From Antrihabitans stalactiti (GTDB taxonomy: Bacteria > Actinomycetota > Actinomycetes > Mycobacteriales > Mycobacteriaceae), in assembly GCF_012932915.1 (NCBI RefSeq), contig NZ_VCQU01000011.1, positions 62,001 through 126,000 on the forward strand: a stretch of 64,000 bases of DNA. Reading direction: 5' to 3'. Below are positions 53,170 to 61,583 of this stretch, piece by piece. Position numbers and translations under genes: made by a program. Positions within the stretch are counted from its first letter, which is position 1; each line of letters starts with the position of its first letter. A model generated the notes under the pieces. It did no database searches. It saw nothing but the letters and a program-made list of their open reading frames with translations, and was not told the DNA's origin.

Positions 53170-54137
53170 CCGGCGGTGCGGAGCGCTCCAGCGATGGTTG
53201 GCCAGGCGTCGTGCAGGTCGTCCTGCCAGTACGGCCACGAATGCGTTCCGATCGGCCGGTAGACGAACTGCGCAGGAATGCCCAGCGAATCGAGCCGTTC
53301 CTGGAAGTCGCGAGTACAGGTCAGAGAGCCGAGTTCGAGCGGGGCGCCACGCGACATCAACGTCGCAAAGTCGGAGCCACTCTGGAAGTCGTACGGTCCG
53401 AGGACACCGCTGCCAACGGAGATGTACAACGTCTTGCCGCGCAGTTGCTCGGCATTGGTGAACGTGTCGTGCGCAAGCCAAGCAGGGTCGTTATCCGGAC
53501 CCCACATGTTGGTCGCATCGCCGCGCTGACTGGCCACCGTCACCCTGACCAACTGCTTGCCGGTCATCGACCCCGAATCCGGGCACGTGCTGAACGCCGC
53601 CGTCGCCGTGTAGAGATCAGGATGCCGCGTCGCCAAGATCAGCGCCGCCTGACCCCCCATCGACAGGCCGCCGACCGCGTTGGTCCCGTTGCCGCCGAAC
53701 TGACCGTCGATAAGCGGTGGCAGCTCGCTGGTCAGGAACGTTTCCCACATGTTGACCCCGAGCACCGGGTCCGGCCGCGCCCAGTCGGTGTAATAGCTGC
53801 CGACACCGCCGACGGGCAGCACCACGTTGACGTTTTTGCGTGCGAAGAAGGACTCCGCGTCGGTTTTCTTGGTCCAGTTGCTCTCGTCGGTCGCGCTGTC
53901 GACGCCATCGAGCAGGTAGAACGTCGGCCTGGGAGCACTGTTCGACGGGTGCAGGATCTGTATCTGAACCACGCGCTGCATCGAAGGTGAGTCAATGAAC
54001 ACTGCCGTTCGCGTCGGCGACAGCTGAGCTGTCGCGACTACTCTGGCAGCAGCTGAAGGTTGCGGCGTCGCTGCGCCAACACTGCAAGTGGAGAGGACGA
54101 GGACGACTGCTGCGACCGTGACGAATAACCGGCGCAT
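53166..54137 (-). CDS. Secreted antigen 85-like mycolyltransferase/esterase
   Basis: The 323-residue secreted protein has a signal peptide (VTVAAVVLVLSTCSVGA, cleaved near residue 23-30), nucleophile elbow GGLSMGG with Ser159 and catalytic histidine in GTHSWPYW (His299). The motifs SYYTDW and WETFLTSELPPLIDGQFG are typical of corynebacterial/rhodococcal mycolyltransferases. It is closely similar to the protein at 54822-55772, with one small gene between them, so the two are probably a recent duplication. It is expected in the envelope, acting on mycolate esters. Confidence 0.87.
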   Translation of the reverse strand: MRRLFVTVAAVVLVLSTCSVGAATPQPSAAARVVATAQLSPTRTAVFIDSPSMQRVVQIQILHPSNSAPRPTFYLLDGVDSATDESNWTKKTDAESFFARKNVNVVLPVGGVGSYYTDWARPDPVLGVNMWETFLTSELPPLIDGQFGGNGTNAVGGLSMGGQAALILATRHPDLYTATAAFSTCPDSGSMTGKQLVRVTVASQRGDATNMWGPDNDPAWLAHDTFTNAEQLRGKTLYISVGSGVLGPYDFQSGSDFATLMSRGAPLELGSLTCTRDFQERLDSLGIPAQFVYRPIGTHSWPYWQDDLHDAWPTIAGALRTAG

Positions 54138-54275
54138 GGCCTCACTTCCTGACACGACGGGCATGGTCGCCCGTCCAAGGTAACTCACGAACGAACTTCG
54201 GTTAGGTGGAGCAGTACCCAACATCAGGCACAATTGAACGCGAATCAACAGTGAAGCGGAGGCAGGAAGAAGCGC

Positions 54276-54821
54276 ATGGAGATACTCCTCCTCTTGGTGA
54301 GTTCGGTGCTACTCGTCATCGTCATTGTTCTGGGATTCGTCGCCTGGCGCTGGTCACGGCGCATCGACGACCACATCACCCAACCACCGCCGCCCGTTGC
54401 GGTGCTGCAAGGCGCCCGGTCCGTCGCAAAGGGCCGGGTCTTGACGATCGAGATTCTCAACCCCCTCGAGTTGGCAGCATCACAGAACTGGGTAGCAGGA
54501 ATCGCCAGCTCGCTGGCGCCCGCTCTGGTGACAAAGATTGTCTACGAACGCGCGGCAAAAATGATGAAAGAGGAGCTCGGCAAATTCGGTGTCGAGGCCG
54601 TCGTGCAGATTCAGACCGGCGTGCCGCCGAGCCAGCCTGCGGCATCCCCGAAGGCGTCCACATCGAAGCCGTCGCCCTCGAAACCGTCGACTCCTAAGCC
54701 GCCGACAGCAAAGTCGTCCACCAAGCAGACCAGTGCCTCGCGAACCGGTGAGCAAAGCCTGGCGAAGGCAAGAAGCAGCGCCGCCGACGACGAGACAAGG
54801 ACAGCTGCGCGGACGGACTAG
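54276..54821 (+). CDS. Membrane-anchored protein with lysine/serine/proline tail
   Basis: The 181-residue protein begins with one membrane helix (MEILLLLVSSVLLVIVIVLG). A domain of about 90 residues follows, containing VLTIEILNPLELAASQNWVAGIASSLAPALVTKIVYERAAKMM. A disordered tail is rich in Ser, Lys, Pro and Thr. No family is recognised. It lies between two mycolyltransferase-like genes that are on the opposite strand, and stops one base before the next gene ends. Confidence 0.65.
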   Translation: MEILLLLVSSVLLVIVIVLGFVAWRWSRRIDDHITQPPPPVAVLQGARSVAKGRVLTIEILNPLELAASQNWVAGIASSLAPALVTKIVYERAAKMMKEELGKFGVEAVVQIQTGVPPSQPAASPKASTSKPSPSKPSTPKPPTAKSSTKQTSASRTGEQSLAKARSSAADDETRTAARTD

Positions 54822-55772
54822 CTAGGCCCCGATTGCCCCGGCCACCATCGGCCACGAGTCGTGCAGCGCGTCCTGCCAATAGCCCCACGAGTGGGTGCCG
54901 ACCGGCAGATAGGCGACGTGGATCGGGATCCCCGCGCCACGCGCTCGCGCATCGAAACTGGCAACACAAGCCAAGACCATCGTCTCCACCGGACCGCCGG
55001 TGAAGATGTTCTCGGCGAGTTGGGGCTTGAGTTCCAGCTCGTGCGGTCCAGGGATTCCGCTACCCGACGACAGGTACAGGGCCTTGCCTCGCAACCGCTC
55101 GATCATCTGCGCGGGATCGTGCGCACCCCAACCTGGTCCGCCGATGGCGCCCCACATGTTCCCAGGGTCGGCACCGTGCCGCGCGATCGAGAAGAGCATC
55201 GCAGGAAGCGACATGGCGGTATCCGGGCACGCGCTGTAGCCGGCAACTGCGCGGTACAGATACGGGTTGCGCGCCGCGAGGATGTAGGCGCTGTTGCCGC
55301 CCATCGACAGTCCGCCAATTGCATTGGAGCCGTTGCCACCGAACTGACCGTCGATGATCGGCGGCAACTCTCTCGTCAGGAACGTTTCCCACTTGTAGTT
55401 GCCGAAGCGCGCGTCGACGTTCTGCCAATCGGTGTAATAGCTGGCGATACCGCCGACCGGCAGCACGACGTTCACGTTCTTGCCGAGGAAAAACCGTTCG
55501 GAGTCGGTTGCGGTGGTCCAGGTGCTCTGGTCCACGCCTGGCAGCAAACCGTCGAGGAGGTAGAAGCTCGGGCGGGCTCCGCCGCCTGCCGGATGCAGGA
55601 TCTGCACCTGGACGACGCGGCCCATGGCTGGCGAGAAAATGAAGACCGCAGTGCGAGTCGGCGACAAATTGGCCACGTTGACGACCGATGCGCCCTCCGC
55701 AGCGGCCGGTCTTGCGCCGAGCCCCAGCAACGCGAGCGCCATGACGACCGCCCCGATAATCCCCCGCCGCAT
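54822..55772 (-). CDS. Secreted antigen 85-like mycolyltransferase/esterase
   Basis: The 316-residue protein has a signal peptide ending near RPAAAEG (residue 26), nucleophile GGLSMGG with Ser156 and histidine in GTHSWGYWQDALHDSWP (His294). SYYTDW and ETFLTRELPPIIDGQFGGNGSNAIGG match the paralogue at 53166. The family loads mycolic acids onto the cell wall and trehalose. Having three such genes in one window suggests a mycolate-rich outer layer with several isoenzymes. No export partner is adjacent. Confidence 0.87.
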   Translation of the reverse strand: MRRGIIGAVVMALALLGLGARPAAAEGASVVNVANLSPTRTAVFIFSPAMGRVVQVQILHPAGGGARPSFYLLDGLLPGVDQSTWTTATDSERFFLGKNVNVVLPVGGIASYYTDWQNVDARFGNYKWETFLTRELPPIIDGQFGGNGSNAIGGLSMGGNSAYILAARNPYLYRAVAGYSACPDTAMSLPAMLFSIARHGADPGNMWGAIGGPGWGAHDPAQMIERLRGKALYLSSGSGIPGPHELELKPQLAENIFTGGPVETMVLACVASFDARARGAGIPIHVAYLPVGTHSWGYWQDALHDSWPMVAGAIGA

Positions 55773-55908
55773 GACGCCCCCTTGGCTTGCCGAATCGGTT
55801 CAAACTAGCGCACAAGGCAGATTCGGAGATTACGGAATTCGTCCACTACGACAACGATCTGTCGTCGGGTCGAATGGCAGGCGAACCGGTCCGCTAACAG
55901 AATCACTC

Positions 55909-55948
55909 GTGAGTCTTTTAGGAGTCCAGGGACTCCTAAAAGACTCAC
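55909..55948. repeat. 40-nt perfect palindrome, family A, copy 3
   Basis: The 40 nt are identical to the copies at 13669 and 40849, and the flanks CTC/GAG extend the stem to 22 bp. It lies 10 nt after the stop of the dienelactone hydrolase gene on the minus strand, again just behind a reading frame. Confidence 0.9.
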
Positions 55949-55958
55949 GAGGGTTGGG

Positions 55959-56702
55959 TCAGCGCAAAACGCGGTGGAACAGGTCCAACGCCAGACCGAG
56001 GCATTGGGTCGCCAACTCGGCGTCGTAGCGCGCACCTTCGTCACGCAGAAACGCATGTTGACCGTTCACCTCGTGCCACGTGAACGTGGCACCGGCGTCC
56101 TCTAGCGCGGTGTGGATCTGCTCGCGTCCCTCACGCGGAATGTGCGGATCCTGGCGACCCCAGATCGCGAGCAACTCCCCCTGGATGTCGGCGAATCGCG
56201 TAATTGTGTCGTCGTTGCGACCCTCGCCGAGAGTGTGCGAATGAATGTCGGTGGCGTAGAAGCACGCTGTCGCTTTGACGTCGGGCTGAAACGCCGTCCG
56301 CCAGGCCAAATGGCCACCGATGCAGATACCCATCGCGCCGAGCGCACCGGAGCAGGATTCGTGGCTCGCAAGGAGGTCCAAGGCGGCGCGCGCATCGCCG
56401 TCGTAGGAGGCGAGGGTCTTGGTGAATTTGTGCGCATTTCCACGGTCGGCACCGGCTTGGTCGTATTCGAGAACGACGCCTGGTTCGCCTTCCAGCTCAT
56501 GGAAGATCTCCGGCACAGCCACCACGTAGCCGTGCCCGGCGAGGTAGGCGGCCATTCGTCGGATCGGGCCCGTGACCTGGAAGATCTCCGAATAGAACAC
56601 GACGCCCGGATACTTCCCAGGCGCGGCAGGATAAAGAATGTAGGTCCGCATCGGACCGGTGGGTGTGTCGACGTCGACGTGGGCTTCGGGAGCCAAGATC
56701 AT
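55959..56702 (-). CDS. Dienelactone hydrolase-family protein
   Basis: The 247-residue alpha/beta hydrolase has the DLH features: FYSEIFQVTGPIRRMAAYLAGHGYVVAVPEIFHE, the cysteine nucleophile in MGICIGGHLA, and the late histidine in VNGQHAFLRDEGARYD. DLH opens dienelactones in chloroaromatic breakdown, but many members act on other esters. ATG 56702 is preferred; GTG 56717 is in frame. It stands alone, followed by the family A palindrome. Confidence 0.85.
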   Translation of the reverse strand: MILAPEAHVDVDTPTGPMRTYILYPAAPGKYPGVVFYSEIFQVTGPIRRMAAYLAGHGYVVAVPEIFHELEGEPGVVLEYDQAGADRGNAHKFTKTLASYDGDARAALDLLASHESCSGALGAMGICIGGHLAWRTAFQPDVKATACFYATDIHSHTLGEGRNDDTITRFADIQGELLAIWGRQDPHIPREGREQIHTALEDAGATFTWHEVNGQHAFLRDEGARYDAELATQCLGLALDLFHRVLR

Positions 56703-56811
56703 GGCCGGACGGTACACCAGCTCGGTCGAAATCGACCGTTGCTCGACGCCTTCGGTAGCAGTAAAGTTATGGGACTAGCCAGAGTGCGGTGAGAAAGTAC
56801 TGCAGACAAAC

Positions 56812-56994
56812 TCACACATTCGAAATAGCCCCGGCCATCGTTCCGGAAACGGTGACCCCCGGGGGACTGAATACGTACTGCGGCCAGTTGAAAATACGAG
56901 CGCTCGATTGAGCAGTAAAGAGTGTTCGCAAATCGATGAAAGAGCCGTTGAAGACTGGGTCTGTGAAGATGCTCGTGTTGGCCAGCACGTACAC
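56812..56994 (-). CDS. Possible small protein (60 aa)
   Basis: The frame starts at GTG 56994 with a TAGGAGA ribosome-type site seven to eight bases upstream and encodes VYVLANTSIFTDPVFNGSF followed by a hydrophobic, aromatic stretch and SGTMAGAISNV. There is no signal peptide or clear membrane helix. The composition is plausible for a small secreted or membrane-active protein such as the tiny porins of corynebacteria, but this is speculative. It is divergent from the second micro-gene at 57201. Confidence 0.4.
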   Translation of the reverse strand: MYVLANTSIFTDPVFNGSFIDLRTLFTAQSSARIFNWPQYVFSPPGVTVSGTMAGAISNV

Positions 56995-57022
56995 CGGACT
57001 CTCCTAGCCTGACTCTCGACAG

Positions 57023-57050
57023 AAGCGCCCGATTCCCCGATCGGGCGCTT
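57023..57050. terminator. GC-rich hairpin, possible terminator
   Basis: AAGCGCCCGA pairs with TCGGGCGCTT around an 8-nt loop, followed on the plus strand by TTGCTCTGTC. It lies inside the divergent spacer upstream of the 56812-56994 frame, so it could be an attenuator of that gene or end a plus-strand transcript. Confidence 0.5.
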
Positions 57051-57200
57051 TTGCTCTGTCTCAGGCGTTGCACTGCCGTAGCCAAGATTTAACGATCCGG
57101 ACTCTAGCGAATCACGGTTTGGTCACGGTACGGTCTTGACCGCTCGTCAAAGTCGACGTCGCAATCCCCCTCACGATCGACACCTAGGAATGGTTACCGC

Positions 57201-57299
57201 ATGCCTGACGTACTGCAGTTCATCGCTCACAATGTTCTCGGCGCCATTCTCGGGCCTTACAACTCCTCCTGGGGCAGCAGCAACATCTTCACGAGCTGA
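57201..57299 (+). CDS. Possible micro-protein (32 aa) with its own terminator
   Basis: The frame MPDVLQFIAHNVLGAILG followed by PYNSSWGSSNIFTS starts at ATG 57201, 10-14 bases after CTAGGAATGG, and stops 11 bases before a 15-bp perfect hairpin. The first half can form an amphipathic helix like those of the small corynebacterial porins PorA/PorH or of membrane-active peptides. The tight terminator is the best sign that this is expressed. There is no homologue I can name. Confidence 0.5.
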   Translation: MPDVLQFIAHNVLGAILGPYNSSWGSSNIFTS

Positions 57300-57310
57300 T
57301 CTGCGATCTT

Positions 57311-57343
57311 CCGAATGGCCGCCCACCATGGGCGGCCATTCGG
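57311..57343 (+). terminator. Terminator after the 32-aa micro-gene
   Basis: CCGAATGGCCGCCCA pairs perfectly with TGGGCGGCCATTCGG (15 bp, 3-nt loop), followed by CTTTGACG. It separates the micro-gene from the methyltransferase gene. Confidence 0.8.
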
Positions 57344-57374
57344 CTTTGACGACCTCGGTTGTACGGTCGCGGCT

Positions 57375-58208
57375 ATGGCGACTTCCGACTACGCGGACGT
57401 TTTCAACGCGACCACCACCGCTTTCACCAAGGTGACACCACGAGTGTGGGGGCCCGCAGGCACCGCGCTCGCGTTCCAGTTGCAGCTCCGGCCTGGCGAG
57501 GCCGTCCTCGACGTCTGTTGCGGGACAGGCGCGTCCGCAATCCCGGCGGCGACCGCGGTTGGTCCTGAGGGGCTGGTCCATGCGATCGACGTCGCCGACG
57601 ATCTCCTCGAAGAAGGCCGGCTGATCGTCTCCGATTGGGCATTGCAGAACATCGACTTCGTCACCGCCGACGCGACCACATGGGAACCGCCGAGTTCTGT
57701 TCCTGCTGCCGGCTACGACGTCGTATCGAGCTCCTATGGCGTGTTCTTCCTCCCGCACATGGATTCCGCCGCGGCACGCTTGACCCGATTGGTCCGCGAC
57801 GGCGGGCGGATCGGCTTCACGGTATGGCGCGAACACTCCCTCGAAGGCTTTGCTGGTCCGTATTTCGAGGTCTTGAGCAAGTACGTGCCGGCACCGCCCC
57901 CACCGGGACCGATGGAAAGTCCGCGAGAAGCCAACGGCCGCATCGATACTGCCGACAAGTTCGCCTCGTGGTTGGGCGATCTCGGTACCGAGTCGGTCGT
58001 CGTGAACGAGCTGTCGAATTTGCTTCCCGCCACGGACGATTTCACCTGGGACCTGGTGCTCGGCAGTGGACTTCGCGCACCGCTCGCACGGCTGGACGAG
58101 GCGACGATCGCCCGCATTCGCCAGGAGTTTCTCGAGCTACTGGCCGAACGCGGTGTTCATACCCTCGACATGGGAACCCTGGTCGGCACGGCGGTCGTGC
58201 GTAGGTAG
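57375..58208 (+). CDS. SAM-dependent methyltransferase
   Basis: The 277-residue class I methyltransferase has motif I LDVCCGTGASAI near residue 45, an acidic residue after HAIDVADDLL (motif II), TADATTWEPP and a GGRIGFTVWRE strand (post-I to III order). It resembles UbiE/type 11 methyltransferases acting on small molecules. ATG 57375 is preferred; the frame to 57315 crosses the terminator hairpin. Nothing in the context names a substrate. Confidence 0.85.
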   Translation: MATSDYADVFNATTTAFTKVTPRVWGPAGTALAFQLQLRPGEAVLDVCCGTGASAIPAATAVGPEGLVHAIDVADDLLEEGRLIVSDWALQNIDFVTADATTWEPPSSVPAAGYDVVSSSYGVFFLPHMDSAAARLTRLVRDGGRIGFTVWREHSLEGFAGPYFEVLSKYVPAPPPPGPMESPREANGRIDTADKFASWLGDLGTESVVVNELSNLLPATDDFTWDLVLGSGLRAPLARLDEATIARIRQEFLELLAERGVHTLDMGTLVGTAVVRR

Positions 58209-58216
58209 GGGTCTAG

Positions 58217-59110
58217 TCAGTCCGAAGCGACGAATCGATCGAGTATTTCGCCGACATGGCTGATGGTCGCCAGGTGCCCTTCGCCAGGCCACACGGTCAG
58301 TCGGGCGTCAGGCAGCAGAGCCGTCAATGCCTCCGCCTGTGCGAGGGGAACCATCGTGTCCTCGGATCCATGCATAACGTCGACGCGAACCGATATGGCT
58401 GCGACATCGCAACCCCACGGACGGGCAATCGCCGCATAGTCGTCGATCACACCGTGCGGACCGCTCACGAACGCCGACGTGAACATCTCCATCGCCGCGG
58501 CGGGAGTGTCGAACGACTCCAGCACCTCGCGATCGGAACTCGTCAGCTCACCTTCGAACGACCGCACCGCAACTCTCGGCGAGACCTTCGCAGCGAATGC
58601 CGTGGCCGCCATGATTCGACGGGCCAGCCACGGCCTGCGCAGGGCGAGGTCGAGCATCTGGCGATCGGTCTTCTCGAAATCGTCCGCCGAGGCCCACTCA
58701 CCGATCTGACCCATTCCCGCCGCTACGACGACCCCAGCGGTCTGCGCCGGAAACGTTGCCGCACAGGCCAACGCGTACGGACCGCCACCGGAATAGCCCC
58801 AGACGCCGAATTTGTCGATCCCCAACGCATCGGTGAACTGCCGGACCGAGGCTGCGTAGTCGGCCACCGTCCAGCCGGTCGGTCGTCGGGTGGAAAGGCC
58901 GACGCCAGGACGATCCGGGGCGATCACTCGAATGCCACGAGCCGCTGCCGGCTCCTCTGCCCAGGCAAACCCTGCCCCGGAGGCCGGCACACCGTGAAAC
59001 GCGATGACCGGGATGCCCGCTGAATCGCCGTATTCGTAGTATCCGACGGTCGACTCACCGGCAACGTCGGCGGTCCGGGCGCGCGTGGATTTCATGGGCA
59101 ACATCTTCAT
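58217..59110 (-). CDS. Alpha/beta-fold hydrolase
   Basis: The 297-residue hydrolase has the oxyanion motif FHGVPASG, nucleophile elbow GYSGGGPYAL (Ser near residue 120), and the acid and His in MHGSEDTMVP and GEGHLATI near the end. All three triad members are present. The best match is the general epoxide-hydrolase/esterase-like alpha/beta hydrolases; no specific substrate can be given. The start is ATG 59110, with internal ATG alternatives at 59104 and 59095. Confidence 0.83.
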   Translation of the reverse strand: MKMLPMKSTRARTADVAGESTVGYYEYGDSAGIPVIAFHGVPASGAGFAWAEEPAAARGIRVIAPDRPGVGLSTRRPTGWTVADYAASVRQFTDALGIDKFGVWGYSGGGPYALACAATFPAQTAGVVVAAGMGQIGEWASADDFEKTDRQMLDLALRRPWLARRIMAATAFAAKVSPRVAVRSFEGELTSSDREVLESFDTPAAAMEMFTSAFVSGPHGVIDDYAAIARPWGCDVAAISVRVDVMHGSEDTMVPLAQAEALTALLPDARLTVWPGEGHLATISHVGEILDRFVASD

Positions 59111-59132
59111 CCACCCGACGCGAGATTGTTGG

Positions 59133-59217
59133 CGGAAGCGGAGGGATTTGAACCCCCGGTCGTTCTCACGACGCTCGCTTTCAAGGCGAGTGCATTCGGC
59201 CGCTCTGCCACGCTTCC
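59133..59217 (-). tRNA. tRNA-Ser(UGA)
   Basis: The 85-nt class II tRNA has acceptor GGAAGCG/CGCTTCC, discriminator G, anticodon loop CTTGAAA with TGA, variable arm CGTCGTGAGAACGAC and T-loop GTTCAAAT. It reads UCA and, by wobble, UCG. CCA is not encoded. Confidence 0.95.
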
Positions 59218-59227
59218 GTCGCAGATA

Positions 59228-59722
59228 CTACCCGGACGCCCGTTCGGCGATCACTTCGTCCACCTTGGCGAAGACTGCCCCGACGATGCTGAGCTGCTCG
59301 GGGGTGAGGAGATCGATGAAGTTGCGTCGAACACCGTCGACGTGGGTCGGTGCGGCTTCCTCGTGGCGTCGACGTCCTTCGTCGGTCAGATGGGCGAGCA
59401 CGCCGCGACCATCGTCTTCGCAGGTGCTTCGACGGACCATTCCTTGCTCTTCCATACGCCTGATCTGATGAGTCAGGCGGCTTCGCGACGACAGCACACC
59501 ATCAGCAAGGTCGCTCATGCGCAACGAGTTGCCTGGGGCCTCGCTGAGCATGATCAGAATGCGGTATTCGGCAAGCGTCATATCGTGCTTGGCCTGCAGG
59601 TCCTTGTTCATCTGGTCCATCAGGCGCTGATTGCCCGCGATGTAGGCGCGCCAGGACCGCATCTCGTCGGCTGACAGCCAGTGTGTTTCAGACTGCGGAG
59701 CAGCGAACGGTTCTGGGTCCAC
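59228..59722 (-). CDS. MarR-family transcriptional regulator
   Basis: The 164-residue protein has the MarR winged helix: LAEYRILIMLSEAPGNSLRMSDLADGVLSSRSRLTHQIRRMEEQGMVRR, then the wing CEDDGRGVLAHLTDEGRR. It starts at GTG 59722. MarR regulators usually repress a neighbouring gene and respond to phenolic or lipophilic ligands. No divergent target with a clear palindrome is visible; the plus-strand membrane gene at 59960 is the nearest candidate. Confidence 0.88.
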   Translation of the reverse strand: MDPEPFAAPQSETHWLSADEMRSWRAYIAGNQRLMDQMNKDLQAKHDMTLAEYRILIMLSEAPGNSLRMSDLADGVLSSRSRLTHQIRRMEEQGMVRRSTCEDDGRGVLAHLTDEGRRRHEEAAPTHVDGVRRNFIDLLTPEQLSIVGAVFAKVDEVIAERASG

Positions 59723-59959
59723 CGACCTATCCTATTCAGCCAGCAAACATCGTGCTGACATCTTGCCCCCAAGAAACTCTTGACGAGTCGCCCCTGGCCG
59801 TGGATCGTAACGGGCGCAACTATCCGGTCCCAGGCGCTGGCGGGCATTGACAACGACGATCACCGCCGAATTGCCTAGTCTGGCACGGACGAATGTCACC
59901 GAATCCCGACTGACGCCGCGTCTGCGAGCGTGTCGAATACCCGAGAAAGGTACGAATCA

Positions 59960-60508
59960 ATGTCGCAACCTCCAGTCGGACCGAACGATCCAGGCGGCTA
60001 CTACCCCCCGCAGGGTGGCAACAACAACCCCGGATCTTCACCGCTGTCGAACCTCACCATCACGGGCTGGGGCCTGCTCGGTTCGGCGATTCTCACCTTC
60101 ATCGCGAGCCTGCTCCCATGGTGGCACGTGTCGGTGTCGATTCTCGGCATCGAGAGCTCGGACTCGGCGAGCGGCTGGAATCGGTTCTGGATTCTCGTTC
60201 CGCTTCTCGCACTCGCCGTCGGTGTGGTCTACGCACTGTCGGTGTTCAAAGTCATCCCCGCCCAGGCGAAGTTGGGCTTGCTGTACGTCTACGGCGGATT
60301 GGCTGCGTTCGTGGTTACCATCCTCGCGATCATCGACACCGCGACCTACGGCGGCGCCTACGAGGGTTCGGGCGTCACGTTCGGACCGTCGTTCGGCGTC
60401 TTCGTCGCACTGATCACCACTGCGGCGCTGACCTACTTCGGTGCACTCGCCGCACAGGAATCCGGCCAGAAGCTGCCGATCAAGGTTCCCGGCCTGCCGG
60501 TCAAGTAA
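59960..60508 (+). CDS. Four-helix membrane protein
   Basis: The 182-residue protein has a short Pro/Gly/Asn-rich N-terminus (SQPPVGPNDPGGYYPPQGG) and four hydrophobic segments. A periplasmic loop (SILGIESSDSASGWNRF) lies after the first. ATG 59960 has an AAAGG site. No family is recognised. A strong terminator follows. Confidence 0.75.
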   Translation: MSQPPVGPNDPGGYYPPQGGNNNPGSSPLSNLTITGWGLLGSAILTFIASLLPWWHVSVSILGIESSDSASGWNRFWILVPLLALAVGVVYALSVFKVIPAQAKLGLLYVYGGLAAFVVTILAIIDTATYGGAYEGSGVTFGPSFGVFVALITTAALTYFGALAAQESGQKLPIKVPGLPVK

Positions 60509-60524
60509 CCCCCAGCTCCGATCA

Positions 60525-60564
60525 CGTCCCAGGGCGCCTCTCAACGGGCACCCTGGGACGTTTT
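60525..60564 (+). terminator. Intrinsic terminator
   Basis: CGTCCCAGGG pairs with CCCTGGGACG around a 16-nt loop that can pair further (CGCC/GGGC), followed by TTTT. It ends the membrane-protein transcript 17 bases after its stop. Confidence 0.85.
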
Positions 60565-60593
60565 CGTTTCCGGGTCGGGCTAGCGTCGTGGCT

Positions 60594-61580
60594 ATGCGCG
60601 CGATCACCTTGAACGGTTTCGGCGGACCCGATGTCATGACGTGGTCGGAATGTCCGGACATCACACCCGGCCACGGTGAGGTGCTGATCGACGTGGTCGC
60701 GGCCGGCGTCAACCGCGCGGACCTGTTGCAGCGCCAAGGCTTCTACCCTCCACCGCCGGGAGCGAGCGACATCCTCGGGCTCGAGTGCTCGGGAATCATC
60801 GCCGAACTCGGCGACGGAGTGACCGGCTGGAAAGTTGGCGACCGAGTTTGCGCGCTGCTGGCCGGCGGCGGCTACGCGGAGCAGGTAGTGGTCGCTGCGA
60901 CGCAACTCCTGCCGATTCCCGCGGGCCTGGACCTCTACGCGGCGGCCGCGCTCCCCGAAGTGGCGTGCACGGTGTGGTCCAACGTCGTCATGTCTGCGGG
61001 TCTGCATTCCGGGCAGCTGCTGCTCATCCACGGTGGTGGCAGCGGCATCGGCACGCACGCGATCCAGGTCGGTGTTGCTCGCGGCGCGACAGTCGCGGTC
61101 ACCGCGGGTTCGCAGTACAAGCTCGATCGCTGCAAAGAGCTCGGCGCCACCATCCTCGTCGACTACCACTCCGGGGACTTCGTCGAGGCAGTCAAAGCCG
61201 ATGGACACCACGGCGCCGACATCATCCTCGACAACATTGGCGCCAAATACCTCGACCGCAACGTCGACGCGCTCGCCCCCGACGGGCAGCTCGTCATCAT
61301 CGGAATGCAAGGTGGCGCGGCCGCCGAACTGCAACTGGGGAAGTTGCTGATGAAGCGAGCCAGCGTGAAGGCGACCAGCCTGCGCGGAAGGCCGGCAACC
61401 GGCCGTTCGAGCAAGGCAGAGATCGTCGCCGATGTGACCGAACACCTGTGGCCACTCGTCTCCGACGGCACCGTGAGTCCGGTTGTGCATGCCGAGCTGC
61501 CGATCACCGAGGCGGCAGCAGCGCACGAGCTGCTCGATTCGTCCGACACCGTCGGCAAGGTCGTGCTGCGGATCAGGTGA
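60594..61580 (+). CDS. NAD(P)H quinone oxidoreductase-type MDR protein
   Basis: The 328-residue medium-chain dehydrogenase/reductase lacks the zinc ligands and matches the quinone-oxidoreductase (QOR/TP53I3-like) group: GVNRADLLQRQGFYPPPPGAS, GLECSGIIAELG, and the cofactor loop GGGSGIGTHAIQV. It corresponds in position to M. tuberculosis Rv3777, beside a class V aminotransferase-like gene. Members reduce quinones or enones. ATG 60594 sits 30 bases after the terminator. The physiological substrate is unknown. Confidence 0.87.
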   Translation: MRAITLNGFGGPDVMTWSECPDITPGHGEVLIDVVAAGVNRADLLQRQGFYPPPPGASDILGLECSGIIAELGDGVTGWKVGDRVCALLAGGGYAEQVVVAATQLLPIPAGLDLYAAAALPEVACTVWSNVVMSAGLHSGQLLLIHGGGSGIGTHAIQVGVARGATVAVTAGSQYKLDRCKELGATILVDYHSGDFVEAVKADGHHGADIILDNIGAKYLDRNVDALAPDGQLVIIGMQGGAAAELQLGKLLMKRASVKATSLRGRPATGRSSKAEIVADVTEHLWPLVSDGTVSPVVHAELPITEAAAAHELLDSSDTVGKVVLRIR

Positions 61581-61583
61581 GGC

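Larger units (their letters stand above)
56703..57374. other. Gene-poor 672-base region with two possible micro-genes and two hairpins
   Basis: No ordinary gene lies here. I see a possible 60-residue frame on the minus strand (56812-56994), a possible 32-residue frame on the plus strand (57201-57299), a GC-rich hairpin at 57023-57050 and a strong terminator at 57311-57343. The remaining sequence, including 57060-57190, shows no feature I can support beyond a likely promoter. Confidence 0.5.

Noticed and set aside
54600-54821. Histone-like Lys/Ser/Pro/Ala tail suggesting a nucleoid protein
   Set aside because: The protein begins with a membrane helix, and the tail composition is too low in complexity to infer DNA binding.
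13669-55948. Family A palindromes as ends of an insertion sequence or transposon
   Set aside because: No transposase frame lies between or beside any pair of copies, the copies are palindromes rather than opposed single arms, and they are 15-27 kb apart with conserved core genes in between.
23370-59217. tRNA genes as integration sites for genomic islands
   Set aside because: None of the four tRNAs is followed by a duplicated 3' end or an integrase, and the flanking genes keep the order expected for this group.
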